Below are positions 7,950 to 15,733 of a stretch of DNA of 20,473 bases, piece after piece (position 1 is the first letter of the stretch; each line of letters begins with the position of its first letter). A program made the translations under genes and the position numbers. Source of the DNA: a virus. The notes under the pieces are model-generated. The model was not told where the DNA came from. It ran no database searches and saw nothing but the letters and a program-made list of their open reading frames with translations. The stretch covers positions 1 to 20,473 of IMG/VR virus record IMGVR_UViG_3300042350_000758; one strand, given 5' to 3'.

Positions 7950-10255
7950 TACCGACGACCATCCGGCCTGATATCAAGACGCAGCGCACCTACCTGCCAC
8001 GACACGCCAAGCCCAGAAGACCCGACACGTACAGCCATCTGCCTACCGCGAACCCGAGTAAACAACTGCTCGGTATAGATCTCGTACGGCAGCACTGCCG
8101 TCGCATTAACTTGTTCTATATCAGGAGTGCCGTACGCGGAGCCGGGATAGTTACGCGGATAGATCGAGATAGTAACTGATGGCGAAGAGGTCGTAGACCC
8201 CAAGAACTTGATATCCGGGATGATGCGGGAGACGAAGCCGAAGTTGTGTCCGTCACCGATGTCAAAGTCAGACGACTCAATAAAGCAAGTAATTGGCTGC
8301 GCCACACCCGTCGAGACATCATCCCAATTCACTTCGTGATACAGGACTTGGTTTGGTGCCGTCATCGAAACGGTAGTACCCGTTGTGTGAGAAGTAGCAG
8401 TCGAAGGCACCCCAGCAGGGCTATTCGCACCTCGCACACATCCAGTCAAAGTGTCGCCACTAACCCCCGTATAAGTAATGTACTCACTATCAATCTGAAC
8501 CGTACCTGATCGTGGGTAAGCAGAAGCTTCAAGCAGAGCGATAGAAGTGACAGATGAATTGATGTTCGTCGCAAGGTAAGAAGTCTGGATGCTGAACGAC
8601 AACATCGGATAGTCGCGGATACTCTGCGGCGAGAACGCAGACCGGTTCAAGCTGCCATACGACCAGACATTATCAAGGTAGTTGTAGATCACTACCGTGT
8701 CATTCACTGTGCTACCTGTGCTTGGGTAGAACCACCAGACTTCACTGAACGCTTCGTTGTTGCCACACATAACCTGTGCGATCTGGTCTTTGTTCAACGT
8801 ACTGAAGATGTGTTGGCGAATCGTGCAGGGCAACGTATTTACACGACCGTCGTACACGAAGAACTTATCCAAGCCCATCCAGTACACAGCGTTGTTGACG
8901 TTGATCACCGCATTCTGAGAGGCAATAGAAACGTCTTGATCAAGCAGGGTGAACCCAAACACAAACGGAGGTCCGAGGTACTGCATCGAGTACACAGCCG
9001 TGTCTGTCCAAATGATAATTTCCTGACGAGCAGTTGTCGCCGTTACGATCTTGGAGCCATTAGCAATACGTTGCTCACCTGACTGGTTAGTAACTTCAGG
9101 CACCCACTCGTACGGGTTATCAGCATCAGACCAACGCACCAACAACGGATCAAACGGTGTACTGAAGTTAGTCGGGTCGTAAGGATTAGATCCAAAGCAA
9201 ACCGTAAAGTCGTCAACCGGAGAGTCAATAATTAACGCGGTTTCATCAGGCACATGTCGTCCGGCATAGCTAAATGTCAAAGCTGAGACTGTAGCGGAAG
9301 CTGTCGTAGCGGTTGAAATAGTGACCGAAGTACTGCCATCCCATGCCGCAGTGACATACGTGCCTGAGACGATACCGCTGCCTGAGATGACTGAGCCGGT
9401 GTTGATACCCGTAGCATCAGCTACGACAAGCGTGACAGACCCTGAAGCATAGGCTGCCGTCGTCGTTGTTTTAGGCAGTGAATTGGCCTTTTCTTCAAGC
9501 GTGATAGCCCGTGCCCACGTAGTAGTGTCATTAGTCCAGTAGTAAATCGGGCCGTTGTTCTCAGCAAAGATCAGGTCGTTGCCATAGTTAAACTGTGACC
9601 ACAAACGCAGCGGAACACCCTGTGGAGTTGAAGAACCCCAGCCACCCGATCCCCACGGAGGACCACCCCAACCGACGTTGGACGTATAGACAGCGGTACC
9701 AGCATCAATGTCGATACTGGCAATAACTAATGAGCCACCGCCCGTCGCAGATGAACTAGCAGCAGTTGGGGTTACGATGACAAGTGAGTTATCGCCCGGA
9801 ACTTCTACGATCTCAAACTGCCCGTTTAAAGTCAGGCTGCCTACCGAAGTCGCACCTGAAAAAGTAACGTAAGTACCTACTGATGAGCCGTGCGCTGAGG
9901 CTAAAACGGTGACAAAGTTACTGCCCGATACAGTCGTAAACGGGTTTTGAGACAGGTTTAGGGAACTGCCAAGCGGAGTAATGTCGTAATACTCACCACC
10001 CAGTTCGACATAAAACTTCTGATTCGTGCCGACGCCCAGCAAATTTAAACCATCAATCGTTACCCAGTTCCACAATGACCGAGCAACGCCTTTAAACGTA
10101 GACAGAATCGTGGAAGAGTTTATCCAGCCACCGATCCTTTGGGCGTAGCCACCACGGAAACGCACCTTGTCTACGACGAAGTAACCGCCCTCACCTGCGT
10201 AATTGGTAGTTTCACGGTTGACGCCGGGGCGGAATTCGACCTTCTGAAGTGGCAT
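7949..10255 (-). CDS. large tail nozzle or hub-like structural protein
   Basis: The 768-residue protein starts MPLQKVEFRPGVNRETTNYA followed by GYFVVDKVRFRGGYAQRIGG and SLWNWVTIDGLNLLGVGTN, a recognisable beginning of a large structural protein in marine podovirus-like phages. The N-terminal and central parts carry repeated WxxD/DN blades (RWSDADNPYEWVPE, IIIWTDTAVYSMQYLG, YWMGLDKFFVYDGR, VWWFYPSTGS), suggesting beta-propeller folds like those of the nozzle proteins of short-tailed phages. A small Ser/Thr/Val-rich insert (about 275-325) looks Ig-like. The C-terminal region ends VSWQVGALRLDIRPDGRR. A nozzle or tail-hub role is inferred from fold-like repeats and position; I would not name a specific homologue. 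A GGGGG sequence 7 bases before the ATG acts as ribosome-binding site. Confidence 0.72.
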   Translation of the reverse strand: MPLQKVEFRPGVNRETTNYAGEGGYFVVDKVRFRGGYAQRIGGWINSSTILSTFKGVARSLWNWVTIDGLNLLGVGTNQKFYVELGGEYYDITPLGSSLNLSQNPFTTVSGSNFVTVLASAHGSSVGTYVTFSGATSVGSLTLNGQFEIVEVPGDNSLVIVTPTAASSSATGGGSLVIASIDIDAGTAVYTSNVGWGGPPWGSGGWGSSTPQGVPLRLWSQFNYGNDLIFAENNGPIYYWTNDTTTWARAITLEEKANSLPKTTTTAAYASGSVTLVVADATGINTGSVISGSGIVSGTYVTAAWDGSTSVTISTATTASATVSALTFSYAGRHVPDETALIIDSPVDDFTVCFGSNPYDPTNFSTPFDPLLVRWSDADNPYEWVPEVTNQSGEQRIANGSKIVTATTARQEIIIWTDTAVYSMQYLGPPFVFGFTLLDQDVSIASQNAVINVNNAVYWMGLDKFFVYDGRVNTLPCTIRQHIFSTLNKDQIAQVMCGNNEAFSEVWWFYPSTGSTVNDTVVIYNYLDNVWSYGSLNRSAFSPQSIRDYPMLSFSIQTSYLATNINSSVTSIALLEASAYPRSGTVQIDSEYITYTGVSGDTLTGCVRGANSPAGVPSTATSHTTGTTVSMTAPNQVLYHEVNWDDVSTGVAQPITCFIESSDFDIGDGHNFGFVSRIIPDIKFLGSTTSSPSVTISIYPRNYPGSAYGTPDIEQVNATAVLPYEIYTEQLFTRVRGRQMAVRVGSSGLGVSWQVGALRLDIRPDGRR

Positions 10256-10743
10256 TACATAACCCCCGACAAGTACAGCGCACGTTCGTCCATACGCCGT
10301 TTAATCAGTCCCGGCAGTACTTTACCACCTGCCTTAGTCCATTTCATAAACTCGTCAGCCGCTTCTTCCAGTTCACCCCGATTGGTCTTCATCCGAAGGG
10401 AAGAACGCTGGAGATTGCCGAGGCCCACGTTGAAGGCAAAACTGACGAGAGAATCGAAGATTCCCTGATTGCCAACAGCAGCAGGGCAAAGTCGAACCAC
10501 ACCACGCTCAAACCGACGAAGGTCTTCAGCAAGTATCCGGTCCACCTCGTCCATCGTGAGAGTGCGATCCCACCCTGCGGGTATCGGTAGATTCTTGCGC
10601 TCCTCATACTTCACCGTAGCGTGAGTAGGGTCAATCACATGGCCGACACCGACAGTCCACAAAAGGGCAGGGCAGCGGTAAGGCTTGGTCCGTACCCCCT
10701 CGTGGTGCTTAATCATGTCGATGGCGGCCTTGGAGACTTTCAC
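10255..10743 (-). CDS. endolysin, GH24 lysozyme (muramidase)
   Basis: This 162-residue enzyme hydrolyses the beta-1,4 bond between MurNAc and GlcNAc in peptidoglycan. The GH24 catalytic pattern E-8x-(D/C)-5x-T is complete: E15 in KHHEG, C24 in PYRCPA and T30 in WTVGVGH. FNVGLGNLQRSSLRM and KAGGKVLPGLIKRRMDERAL are the conserved distal segments of phage lysozymes. There is no signal or SAR anchor at the N-terminus, so export should depend on the holin encoded just upstream. The start is GTG, overlapping the holin stop (GTGA). No in-frame ATG would keep the N-terminal helix before E15. Its stop shares a base with the next start (TAATG). Length is normal for the family. Confidence 0.93.
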   Translation of the reverse strand: MKVSKAAIDMIKHHEGVRTKPYRCPALLWTVGVGHVIDPTHATVKYEERKNLPIPAGWDRTLTMDEVDRILAEDLRRFERGVVRLCPAAVGNQGIFDSLVSFAFNVGLGNLQRSSLRMKTNRGELEEAADEFMKWTKAGGKVLPGLIKRRMDERALYLSGVM

Positions 10744-11225
10744 TTCTTACCGAACGCCTGCGTGCCAAACCAGAAAGCGATGATCGAAGACAGAATCAAC
10801 ATCTCGTCATCCGAGAACACTTCAGCCATCGCAGCGGCAAACGGCACACCCGTGTTGTAGGCGTACCAAACACCAGCAATGTTGATGGCAACAAGTTCCA
10901 GCACGAAGATATAGGTCACAACCGGACGGACGCTGGCGCGGAGATTGATCATCCACTGCGAGGCACCCTTGCCGATTTCCATGTCGTGCTGGTACAGGGC
11001 TTGGCGCTCTTCGCCTGCCGTCTGAGTTTGGATCTGCTCTAGTTTAATTTCCTCAACCCGTGCCTGAGCAATAAAGCCACGCTCAGCCAAAGCCAACTCA
11101 CGCTCCTTCTGGGCAGCAACCAAGGCCAACTCGTGCTTCTTGTCCTGACGGTCTTGGAAGATTTGCAGGATCTTGGGTAATCCACCCGCGAGGAAGGACA
11201 GGAACGTGCTAACCATCGTCATCAT
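10740..11225 (-). CDS. holin, three-membrane-segment gene-transfer-agent type
   Basis: The 161-residue membrane protein should form lesions in the inner membrane at the end of infection and release the endolysin. The start at 11225 is set by an AAGGAG sequence 8 bases upstream. Hydrophobic segment 1 spans about residues 5-23 (STFLSFLAGGLPKILQIF). A long charged, probably coiled-coil stretch covers about 24-85 (KKHELALVAAQKERELALAE). Segment 2 (about 101-122) follows the motif RASVRPVVTYIF, and segment 3 is about 142-158 (MLILSSIIAFWFGTQAF). The WxxxLRASVRPxxTY core and closing WFGxQAFGKK are typical of the GTA_holin_3TM family. It overlaps the endolysin by 4 bases (GTGA). Alternative ATGs at 11222 and 11216 could give dual-start products, which is not demonstrated. 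Confidence 0.88.
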   Translation of the reverse strand: MMTMVSTFLSFLAGGLPKILQIFQDRQDKKHELALVAAQKERELALAERGFIAQARVEEIKLEQIQTQTAGEERQALYQHDMEIGKGASQWMINLRASVRPVVTYIFVLELVAINIAGVWYAYNTGVPFAAAMAEVFSDDEMLILSSIIAFWFGTQAFGKK

Positions 11226-11227
11226 GA

Positions 11228-11785
11228 TCAATACTCCTTGCCAAGAACATTTTTGGCAAACTGATAGTCTGCCGCGTACTTTTCGCGAACGAAAGCTTCT
11301 ATCTCAGGCGTCACCTCTCGTCTATTCACGGCAACAGTCATATTTACTTTTAACGGAGCCGAATCAGGTTTACCCAATAATCCACCAAATTTTTGCATTT
11401 CCGCTTTGTAATTTGCGTAATCAAGCGTCGTTATGCTTGGATAATCAAGCCAGTCAATCTGTGGTCTGAAGAGCGTATGTGGAAAATAATTAGGGTCAAA
11501 CAACTTGTCGAAGTCTTTATCTTCTACGTTCTCAAGTATGTTCCTAATCCCACTCATAAAACGATCAAGCGGATTACGGAAAAACCCGTACGTCTTATAT
11601 GTAGTTAAGTTTGGATACTTAGCAAAGGCTACATCCGGTGTCAGGTGGACACGCGCAATGATATGGTCATTATCGTTAGTAGGTACGTGCTTCATGCCGA
11701 GATCGACAAGAAATGCCCTAGCAGCGGTACTTCCGGTTTTAGGATTAAGCACCATCGCAATCTGTTTTTCTTTGTGAAACAGCAT
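11228..11785 (-). CDS. sulfotransferase family 2-like enzyme
   Basis: This 185-residue protein probably transfers sulfate from PAPS to a sugar or other acceptor. The 5'-phosphosulfate loop is NPKTGST at residues 14-20, right after a hydrophobic strand (IAMVL). The 3'-phosphate-binding motif is RNPLDRFMS at 70-78, with R70 and S78 at the expected PAPS-contacting positions, preceded by a second strand (YKTYGFF). These are the two signature motifs of the Sulfotransfer_2 group. The protein is short for the family (often 250 or more residues) and has no signal peptide or membrane anchor, so it should act in the cytoplasm. It is coupled by TAATG to the fibre-associated gene and ends 2 bases before the holin start. 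The substrate could be a virion protein glycan or host surface polysaccharide. It is AT-richer than its neighbours. Confidence 0.82.
   Translation of the reverse strand: MLFHKEKQIAMVLNPKTGSTAARAFLVDLGMKHVPTNDNDHIIARVHLTPDVAFAKYPNLTTYKTYGFFRNPLDRFMSGIRNILENVEDKDFDKLFDPNYFPHTLFRPQIDWLDYPSITTLDYANYKAEMQKFGGLLGKPDSAPLKVNMTVAVNRREVTPEIEAFVREKYAADYQFAKNVLGKEY
11234..11239 (-). promoter_or_regulatory. ribosome-binding site that fixes the holin start
   Basis: AAGGAG on the minus strand, embedded in the last codons of the sulfotransferase gene. It stands 8 bases before the ATG at 11225, but only 2 bases before an in-frame TTG at 11231, so the ATG is the better holin start. Confidence 0.7.
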
Positions 11786-12168
11786 TACGGTAATTCTTCT
11801 TCGGTTAGTGATTTCTTAACTGCATAGCTAAGATTTGAAAAAAGAACCGGCAAATTGGTTGCCTCGTCTTTAACTTCCCATAAACAGGTATTAGGGTTAA
11901 TTACCAAAGAAGCTGGATAGGGCGGTTTAGGAGGTACAAACGCGTCGTACTCAGAAGAATATGTGCCGCCAATTGCAGCGTAGTTTTTTCTAAAATTGGC
12001 GTTATAGCTTGTCTGCACCCAACGAGTATCAGGGCCAAACAAAGACTGACAGAAAGCTATACCCTTCGCTTCAGACTCTTTACCGTCTAAATCAATGAGT
12101 TCGTTGTTAGATACAGTAATGACCTGAAGAACAACGTTATTTGTGTCTATTTGTGCAAAGTGAGCCAT
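11785..12168 (-). CDS. small fibre-associated phage protein, assembly-like
   Basis: The protein has 127 residues from the ATG at 12168, starting MAHFAQIDTNNVVLQVITVS. A longer reading from a TTG at 12183 would run back into the preceding gene and adds only five residues, so I reject it. The pattern AxIDxNNVVxxVI, then GIAFCQSLFGPDTRWVQTSY, then FRKNYAAIGGTYSSEYDAFV plus PPKPYP-like and NPNTCLWEV segments is a widespread small protein of aquatic phages that sits after fibre genes. Its layout (strand pair, central turn, GxxYxxxxxxFxPP clasp) parallels the fibre-assembly-like gene at 13352-13759. Its stop shares a base with the sulfotransferase start (TAATG). Base composition is lower in G+C than in the surrounding genes. 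Confidence 0.78.
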   Translation of the reverse strand: MAHFAQIDTNNVVLQVITVSNNELIDLDGKESEAKGIAFCQSLFGPDTRWVQTSYNANFRKNYAAIGGTYSSEYDAFVPPKPPYPASLVINPNTCLWEVKDEATNLPVLFSNLSYAVKKSLTEEELP

Positions 12169-12170
12169 AG

Positions 12171-13301
12171 TTATGAGTTCCAAACTATCGAGCCTGAACC
12201 AGTAAACGTATAAATCTTGTACCCGCCAGTATTAACAAACGTTGGCGAACCTGTCGTAGTAGCAGTTGTGTAGGTATTAGAGTGTCGAACGATTACAACA
12301 CCGGAACCGCCAGAGTTACCTGAGAAAGCGACCCATTCGTTATATCCACCCAAACAACCATTACCACCGCCGCCACCGCCGCCAGTATTAGCGCCACCAG
12401 CCTGTGCGTTGTTAAGACAGTAAAAACCTGCATGTCCGCCGCCACACCGCCCATCTCTTGGAGCAGTGTCACTATTACCGCCACCGCCGCCACCGGCTCT
12501 ACATACAGAAGATCCGGTAATAGTTGAAATGGTGCCGGAAGCACCCAAACCCTGCTGAAAAATACCAGAAATAACAATTGACTGTGCCGCAGCATCGGCA
12601 CCGCCACCGCCACTAGTATATGAATACCGAGCAGGATTATTTACTTTACCGTTAATACCTCCGTAGCCTTGTCCGGAAGTTCCTGCACCGCCAGCACCTT
12701 GAGCATTGGTAACGTTACTTTCCCAGTTACCGTCAAGAACGTTATTAAAATACGCCGCGCCACCGCCACCGCCTGATCCACCGGAACCGCCAGCATTAGC
12801 ATAGTCGCCGTAATACCAATAACCACTACCGCCGTATCCACCGCCTATAGCAGTCACGCCAAATGCAGATGAGTTACCACCCTGTGCACCGTTAGAACCT
12901 GCGCTATTACCGTAAGCGCCACCACCACCGCCAGCACCGACTGTGATGGTATAAGTAGTTGATTGACTAATTGATGCAGAACCGCTGAGGTAGCCACCGC
13001 CACCGCCGCCAGCACCGCCACCGCCATAAACTTGCCAAACAGCGTATGGGGCGTAGGGCTGATAACCGACCAAAGTCCATGCACCTGCGCCACCGCCGCC
13101 ACCGGCGATAACCAAGTATTCAACTTGCGGAGGACCGTTATAGGCAGACTTGCCCCACAAGTCACTCATTGAAATCGCACCGGAAGCCTTACCAGCAAGT
13201 GTGCGTACGTTCGCTTGGTTCAACGAAATCTGAGTAGTAGCGGCTAAGCTAAGCTCAACGTTTACTTGTGAAAGCGATATAGAACCTGTAGGAAGTGGCA
13301 T
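12171..13301 (-). CDS. glycine-rich adhesin-like tail protein 2
   Basis: This 376-residue protein has an N-terminal module, MPLPTGSISLSQVNVELSL followed by ISLNQANVRTLAGKASGAI and SMSDLWGKS, that I recognise from phage tail proteins and that probably docks it to the tail. Residues 57-330 are glycine-rich with aromatic interruptions (WYYGDYANAGGSGGSGGGGG). A cluster of four cysteines lies in the distal part (VCRAGG, GRCGGG, FYCLNN, NGCLGG). The C-terminus GSGVVIVRHSNTYTTATTTG plus YKIYTFTGSGSIVWNS is a beta cap typical of these proteins. It probably binds a cell-surface receptor, by analogy with other glycine-rich phage adhesins. A 50-base gap, the longest in the window, precedes it. The next gene follows 2 bases after its stop. 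Confidence 0.82.
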   Translation of the reverse strand: MPLPTGSISLSQVNVELSLAATTQISLNQANVRTLAGKASGAISMSDLWGKSAYNGPPQVEYLVIAGGGGGAGAWTLVGYQPYAPYAVWQVYGGGGAGGGGGGYLSGSASISQSTTYTITVGAGGGGGAYGNSAGSNGAQGGNSSAFGVTAIGGGYGGSGYWYYGDYANAGGSGGSGGGGGAAYFNNVLDGNWESNVTNAQGAGGAGTSGQGYGGINGKVNNPARYSYTSGGGGADAAAQSIVISGIFQQGLGASGTISTITGSSVCRAGGGGGGNSDTAPRDGRCGGGHAGFYCLNNAQAGGANTGGGGGGGNGCLGGYNEWVAFSGNSGGSGVVIVRHSNTYTTATTTGSPTFVNTGGYKIYTFTGSGSIVWNS

Positions 13302-13351
13302 GGCTTACTTCTTTGAAATTACTCAATGACAGGTTCAGGCCGAGAAAACAC

Positions 13352-13759
13352 TCAGATCTTCTCGTTAGGCTGTACCGGAGCAGTCAGGATCTCAGTCTCG
13401 CGCTGCGAAGTCAAAAGTCCCTTTGACACCATCATGTCCAAACCAGACTTGGTACGAGAATCGTTGAGATTGACTTGACTGACGATGTTGAACGTCTCAA
13501 CCCACGCCGCTACGGAAACGTCGGTTTTAGCAGCAGTCAAAATGCCAACATACTCTTCATCGGTCATGCGATAGCGAAACGCCAACCGAGTGATGATTGG
13601 TTCTGCCGCAAGTGGAGGACTAAATGTACCGCCGCTATAAAGCCAGCCGGGGCCGACAGAATCAGGACATTCAACCCATGTTCCAAATACTTGAGGTTGG
13701 GCGGCTTGTATAACCACCGTATCAACCACGCCATTTTTAATTAAAGCCCAGCGTTTCAT
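13352..13759 (-). CDS. tail fibre assembly-like protein
   Basis: This is a 135-residue protein. The N-terminal half, MKRWALIKNGVVDTVVI then GTWVECPDSVGPGWLYSGG followed by TFSPP, is the standard layout of small tail-fibre-assembly-like proteins: a xxxALIxNGVVxxVV strand pair, a WVExPD turn and a GxxYxxGxFxPP clasp. The C-terminal half is helical (RMTDEEYVGILTAAKTDVSV) and ends EILTAPVQPNEKI. It overlaps the upstream glycine-rich gene by 4 bases (ATGA), and a GAGGAG ribosome-binding sequence lies 11 bases before the ATG. The pairing suggests it acts with that glycine-rich protein, either as chaperone or as part of the tip. The family call is good; the partner is inferred from position only. 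Confidence 0.78.
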   Translation of the reverse strand: MKRWALIKNGVVDTVVIQAAQPQVFGTWVECPDSVGPGWLYSGGTFSPPLAAEPIITRLAFRYRMTDEEYVGILTAAKTDVSVAAWVETFNIVSQVNLNDSRTKSGLDMMVSKGLLTSQRETEILTAPVQPNEKI

Positions 13760-14553
13760 GCTTGTATAAACTCCTCAATAACGATGTAACCGCCAGACCC
13801 GGCACCGCCAGAACCAGAAACGCATCCGACTCCTTGTGCACCACCTGAACCGCCGCCACCGGCTCCGTAGCCCGTTCCAGCACTACCGTTTGCGCCTGTT
13901 GTGGAATTAACTGCGGCACCGCCATTTCCACCAGTTCCATATATGCTGTCGCCGCCAGCGCCGCCGCCACCTGCATCACTAGCCGCAGCGCCGCCGGTTG
14001 CTAGTCCTGCTATTAATTCTCCGGGGGATTCTCCGGCGCTTCCCGCAATGGCAGGACTTCCGGTTCCACCAGCACCACCATCTCCTCCGCTATAACCGGG
14101 AGAAGCGCCAGCATTGGTGTAGTTTAAAGCGCCACCATTTCCACCTGTTGAAGGAGAACCGCCAGATGGATTTCCTTGACCGCCGCCACCGCCACCGGGA
14201 GATACAAACCTTCCAAATTTAGTATTTCCGCCCGCAGTACCGTTATTGCCTAACGGATTTCCAGAAGAGCCAGCAACTCCAGCGCCACCAGATCCACCAG
14301 CGCCAACGGCATATGAGTAAGAACCGTCAATAAGTCTTATCCAGAACTGAACGGTTGCACCTGCGCCGCCACCGCCACCGCCAGTAGCCGCTTGACCGTC
14401 TGTTGCACCGCCAGATCCGCCACCGCCACCACCACCAACAAGCGTGACACGCGCCCAAGATTGCGATGTGCTAATGGGTGTAAACGTGCCACTACCGCTG
14501 GTGTAAGTCGTGACCTTGGCGGGGCCGCCAGTAAATTGACTAAAGTAACTCAT
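13756..14553 (-). CDS. glycine-rich adhesin-like tail protein 1
   Basis: The 265-residue protein starts MSYFSQFTGGPAKVTTYTSG. I chose the ATG at 14553 over the upstream ATG at 14565 because it makes a 4-base ATGA coupling with the preceding gene and puts an AAGGA ribosome-binding sequence 10 bases away; the upstream start would have none. After a short beta domain (WARVTLVGGGGG), the rest is dominated by glycine runs separated by short Ser/Ala/Asn segments, ending GGYIVIEEFIQA. This layout matches the glycine-rich domain of phage tail adhesins such as the polyglycine-II bundles of T-even gp38 adhesins. Receptor binding at the fibre tip is the likely role, by analogy. The following small gene looks like its assembly partner. 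Confidence 0.82.
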   Translation of the reverse strand: MSYFSQFTGGPAKVTTYTSGSGTFTPISTSQSWARVTLVGGGGGGGSGGATDGQAATGGGGGGAGATVQFWIRLIDGSYSYAVGAGGSGGAGVAGSSGNPLGNNGTAGGNTKFGRFVSPGGGGGGQGNPSGGSPSTGGNGGALNYTNAGASPGYSGGDGGAGGTGSPAIAGSAGESPGELIAGLATGGAAASDAGGGGAGGDSIYGTGGNGGAAVNSTTGANGSAGTGYGAGGGGSGGAQGVGCVSGSGGAGSGGYIVIEEFIQA

Positions 14554-15725
14554 GCCAAAATCCATCCTTCGGTGTTATCGGTAAAGCGAAGCTGTGCCGA
14601 TGCGTAGGGAGCGTTCAACGTCATATCTTCTGCAATACCTTGAATGTTTTTGCCGTTACGAGCGATGACGTTCGTTGTCAGGCTGTTAGCCACCGTGACG
14701 TAGATTGTGTCGCCCGAACTTGGTGAACCCGGCAGCGTAACCGTAGCGGCAGAACCTGCGGTCAAAACGTAGTGGAACCCAGCCGAAGCAGAGATGGCCG
14801 TGGAAGAAGTCACGGTCACGACCGGAAGTCCCGCCGAAGCAAGCGTAATGCTGCCAGCGTTGTTCGTGATGGTCATGCCGGTACCGGCAGTCAGAGTCGA
14901 TAGAGCAAACCCAGATCCGTTACCAATTAGCAACTGACCATTGGTCGGAGTCGAATCTACACCGGTTCCACCCTCTGCAACTTTGAGTGCATTCGTAAGG
15001 GTCAGGCTAGTCGCAGAGATGTTCGTACCTGTGAGGGTTGTGATGTTGGCTGAAGTAGACCCGAGGTTTGTAACCGTAGCCGAGGTATAAGTGGCCGTCG
15101 TACCTGTGAGAGTCGTGATGTTGGCTGAAGTGGAGGTCAGCGTCGTAATCGTGGCCGAAGTTGATTGAAGTTGAGTAATGTTTGCTGAGGCATGAGTCGC
15201 CGTAGTGACGTTCATACTGCTACCGGTCAGGGTGGTAATCCCCGCCGAGGTCGAAGTCAGCGTCGTAATTGTGGCTGAGGTAGCCGTTAAATTAGTCAGT
15301 GAAAGGCTTGACGGCGTAGAAGTGATGTAGCTCGTTGCTTGGACAATATCCGTGCCATTAGAAACGAGAATAACTTTATCACCTGCCGCAACAGAGACAC
15401 CGGTCTGACCCGCCACCTTGACCGTTACTGCACCAGTAGAGTTATTGAAGATGAAGTAGAGCTTCTTGTTGGCAGGGACGATCAGGTTAGTGTTAGTACC
15501 ACCCGTGCCGGTCAACTCAATAAACATATTACGGGCGACACCGGTCGCGCCGTTCGGGATGGTCAGCGTGGTATCTGTGCCCGTAGAAACAGCCTGAGTA
15601 ACGTACCCGGAAATGGCTTGCTCAAGCAGCGTACCAAGATTGGTATTTGTAGTATTACCCCATGTACCCGCGCCTTCGCCGGTAGTCAAAAGGGTCAAGG
15701 CCAGATTTGTACTGTAAGTAGCCAT
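14550..15725 (-). CDS. tail fibre-type protein
   Basis: This 391-residue protein begins MATYSTNLALTLLTTGEGAGTWG followed by NTNLGTLLEQAI, an N-terminal module I recognise from many aquatic phage fibre proteins; it probably anchors to the tail. Residues 60-130 form a beta-rich domain, followed by repeats of TSANITTLTGT and TSATITTLTST, then GGTGVDSTPTNGQLLIGNG, a module shared with the S74 fibre, and a C-terminal beta domain ending TDNTEGWILA. No S74 domain is present. TGAGGT at a suitable distance before the ATG serves as ribosome-binding site. Its stop overlaps the next start as ATGA. Recombination with the larger fibre gene is plausible because both repeats and the flanking module are shared. 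Confidence 0.85.
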   Translation of the reverse strand: MATYSTNLALTLLTTGEGAGTWGNTTNTNLGTLLEQAISGYVTQAVSTGTDTTLTIPNGATGVARNMFIELTGTGGTNTNLIVPANKKLYFIFNNSTGAVTVKVAGQTGVSVAAGDKVILVSNGTDIVQATSYITSTPSSLSLTNLTATSATITTLTSTSAGITTLTGSSMNVTTATHASANITQLQSTSATITTLTSTSANITTLTGTTATYTSATVTNLGSTSANITTLTGTNISATSLTLTNALKVAEGGTGVDSTPTNGQLLIGNGSGFALSTLTAGTGMTITNNAGSITLASAGLPVVTVTSSTAISASAGFHYVLTAGSAATVTLPGSPSSGDTIYVTVANSLTTNVIARNGKNIQGIAEDMTLNAPYASAQLRFTDNTEGWILA

Positions 15726-15733
15726 TTAAAACC

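Noticed and set aside
12169-12183. TTG at 12183 as start of the small fibre-associated protein
   Set aside because: It lies inside the coding end of the previous gene. The ATG at 12168, 2 bases after that stop, gives the familiar MAHFAQID N-terminus.
13302-13351. The 50-base gap as a promoter or terminator
   Set aside because: No hairpin with a T tract and no clear -35/-10 pair on the minus strand. It holds only a weak purine-rich ribosome-binding sequence before the 13301 start.
14554-14565. Upstream ATG at 14565 as start of the first glycine-rich protein
   Set aside because: It has no spacing to a ribosome-binding sequence, while the ATG at 14553 has AAGGA 10 bases away and an ATGA coupling.
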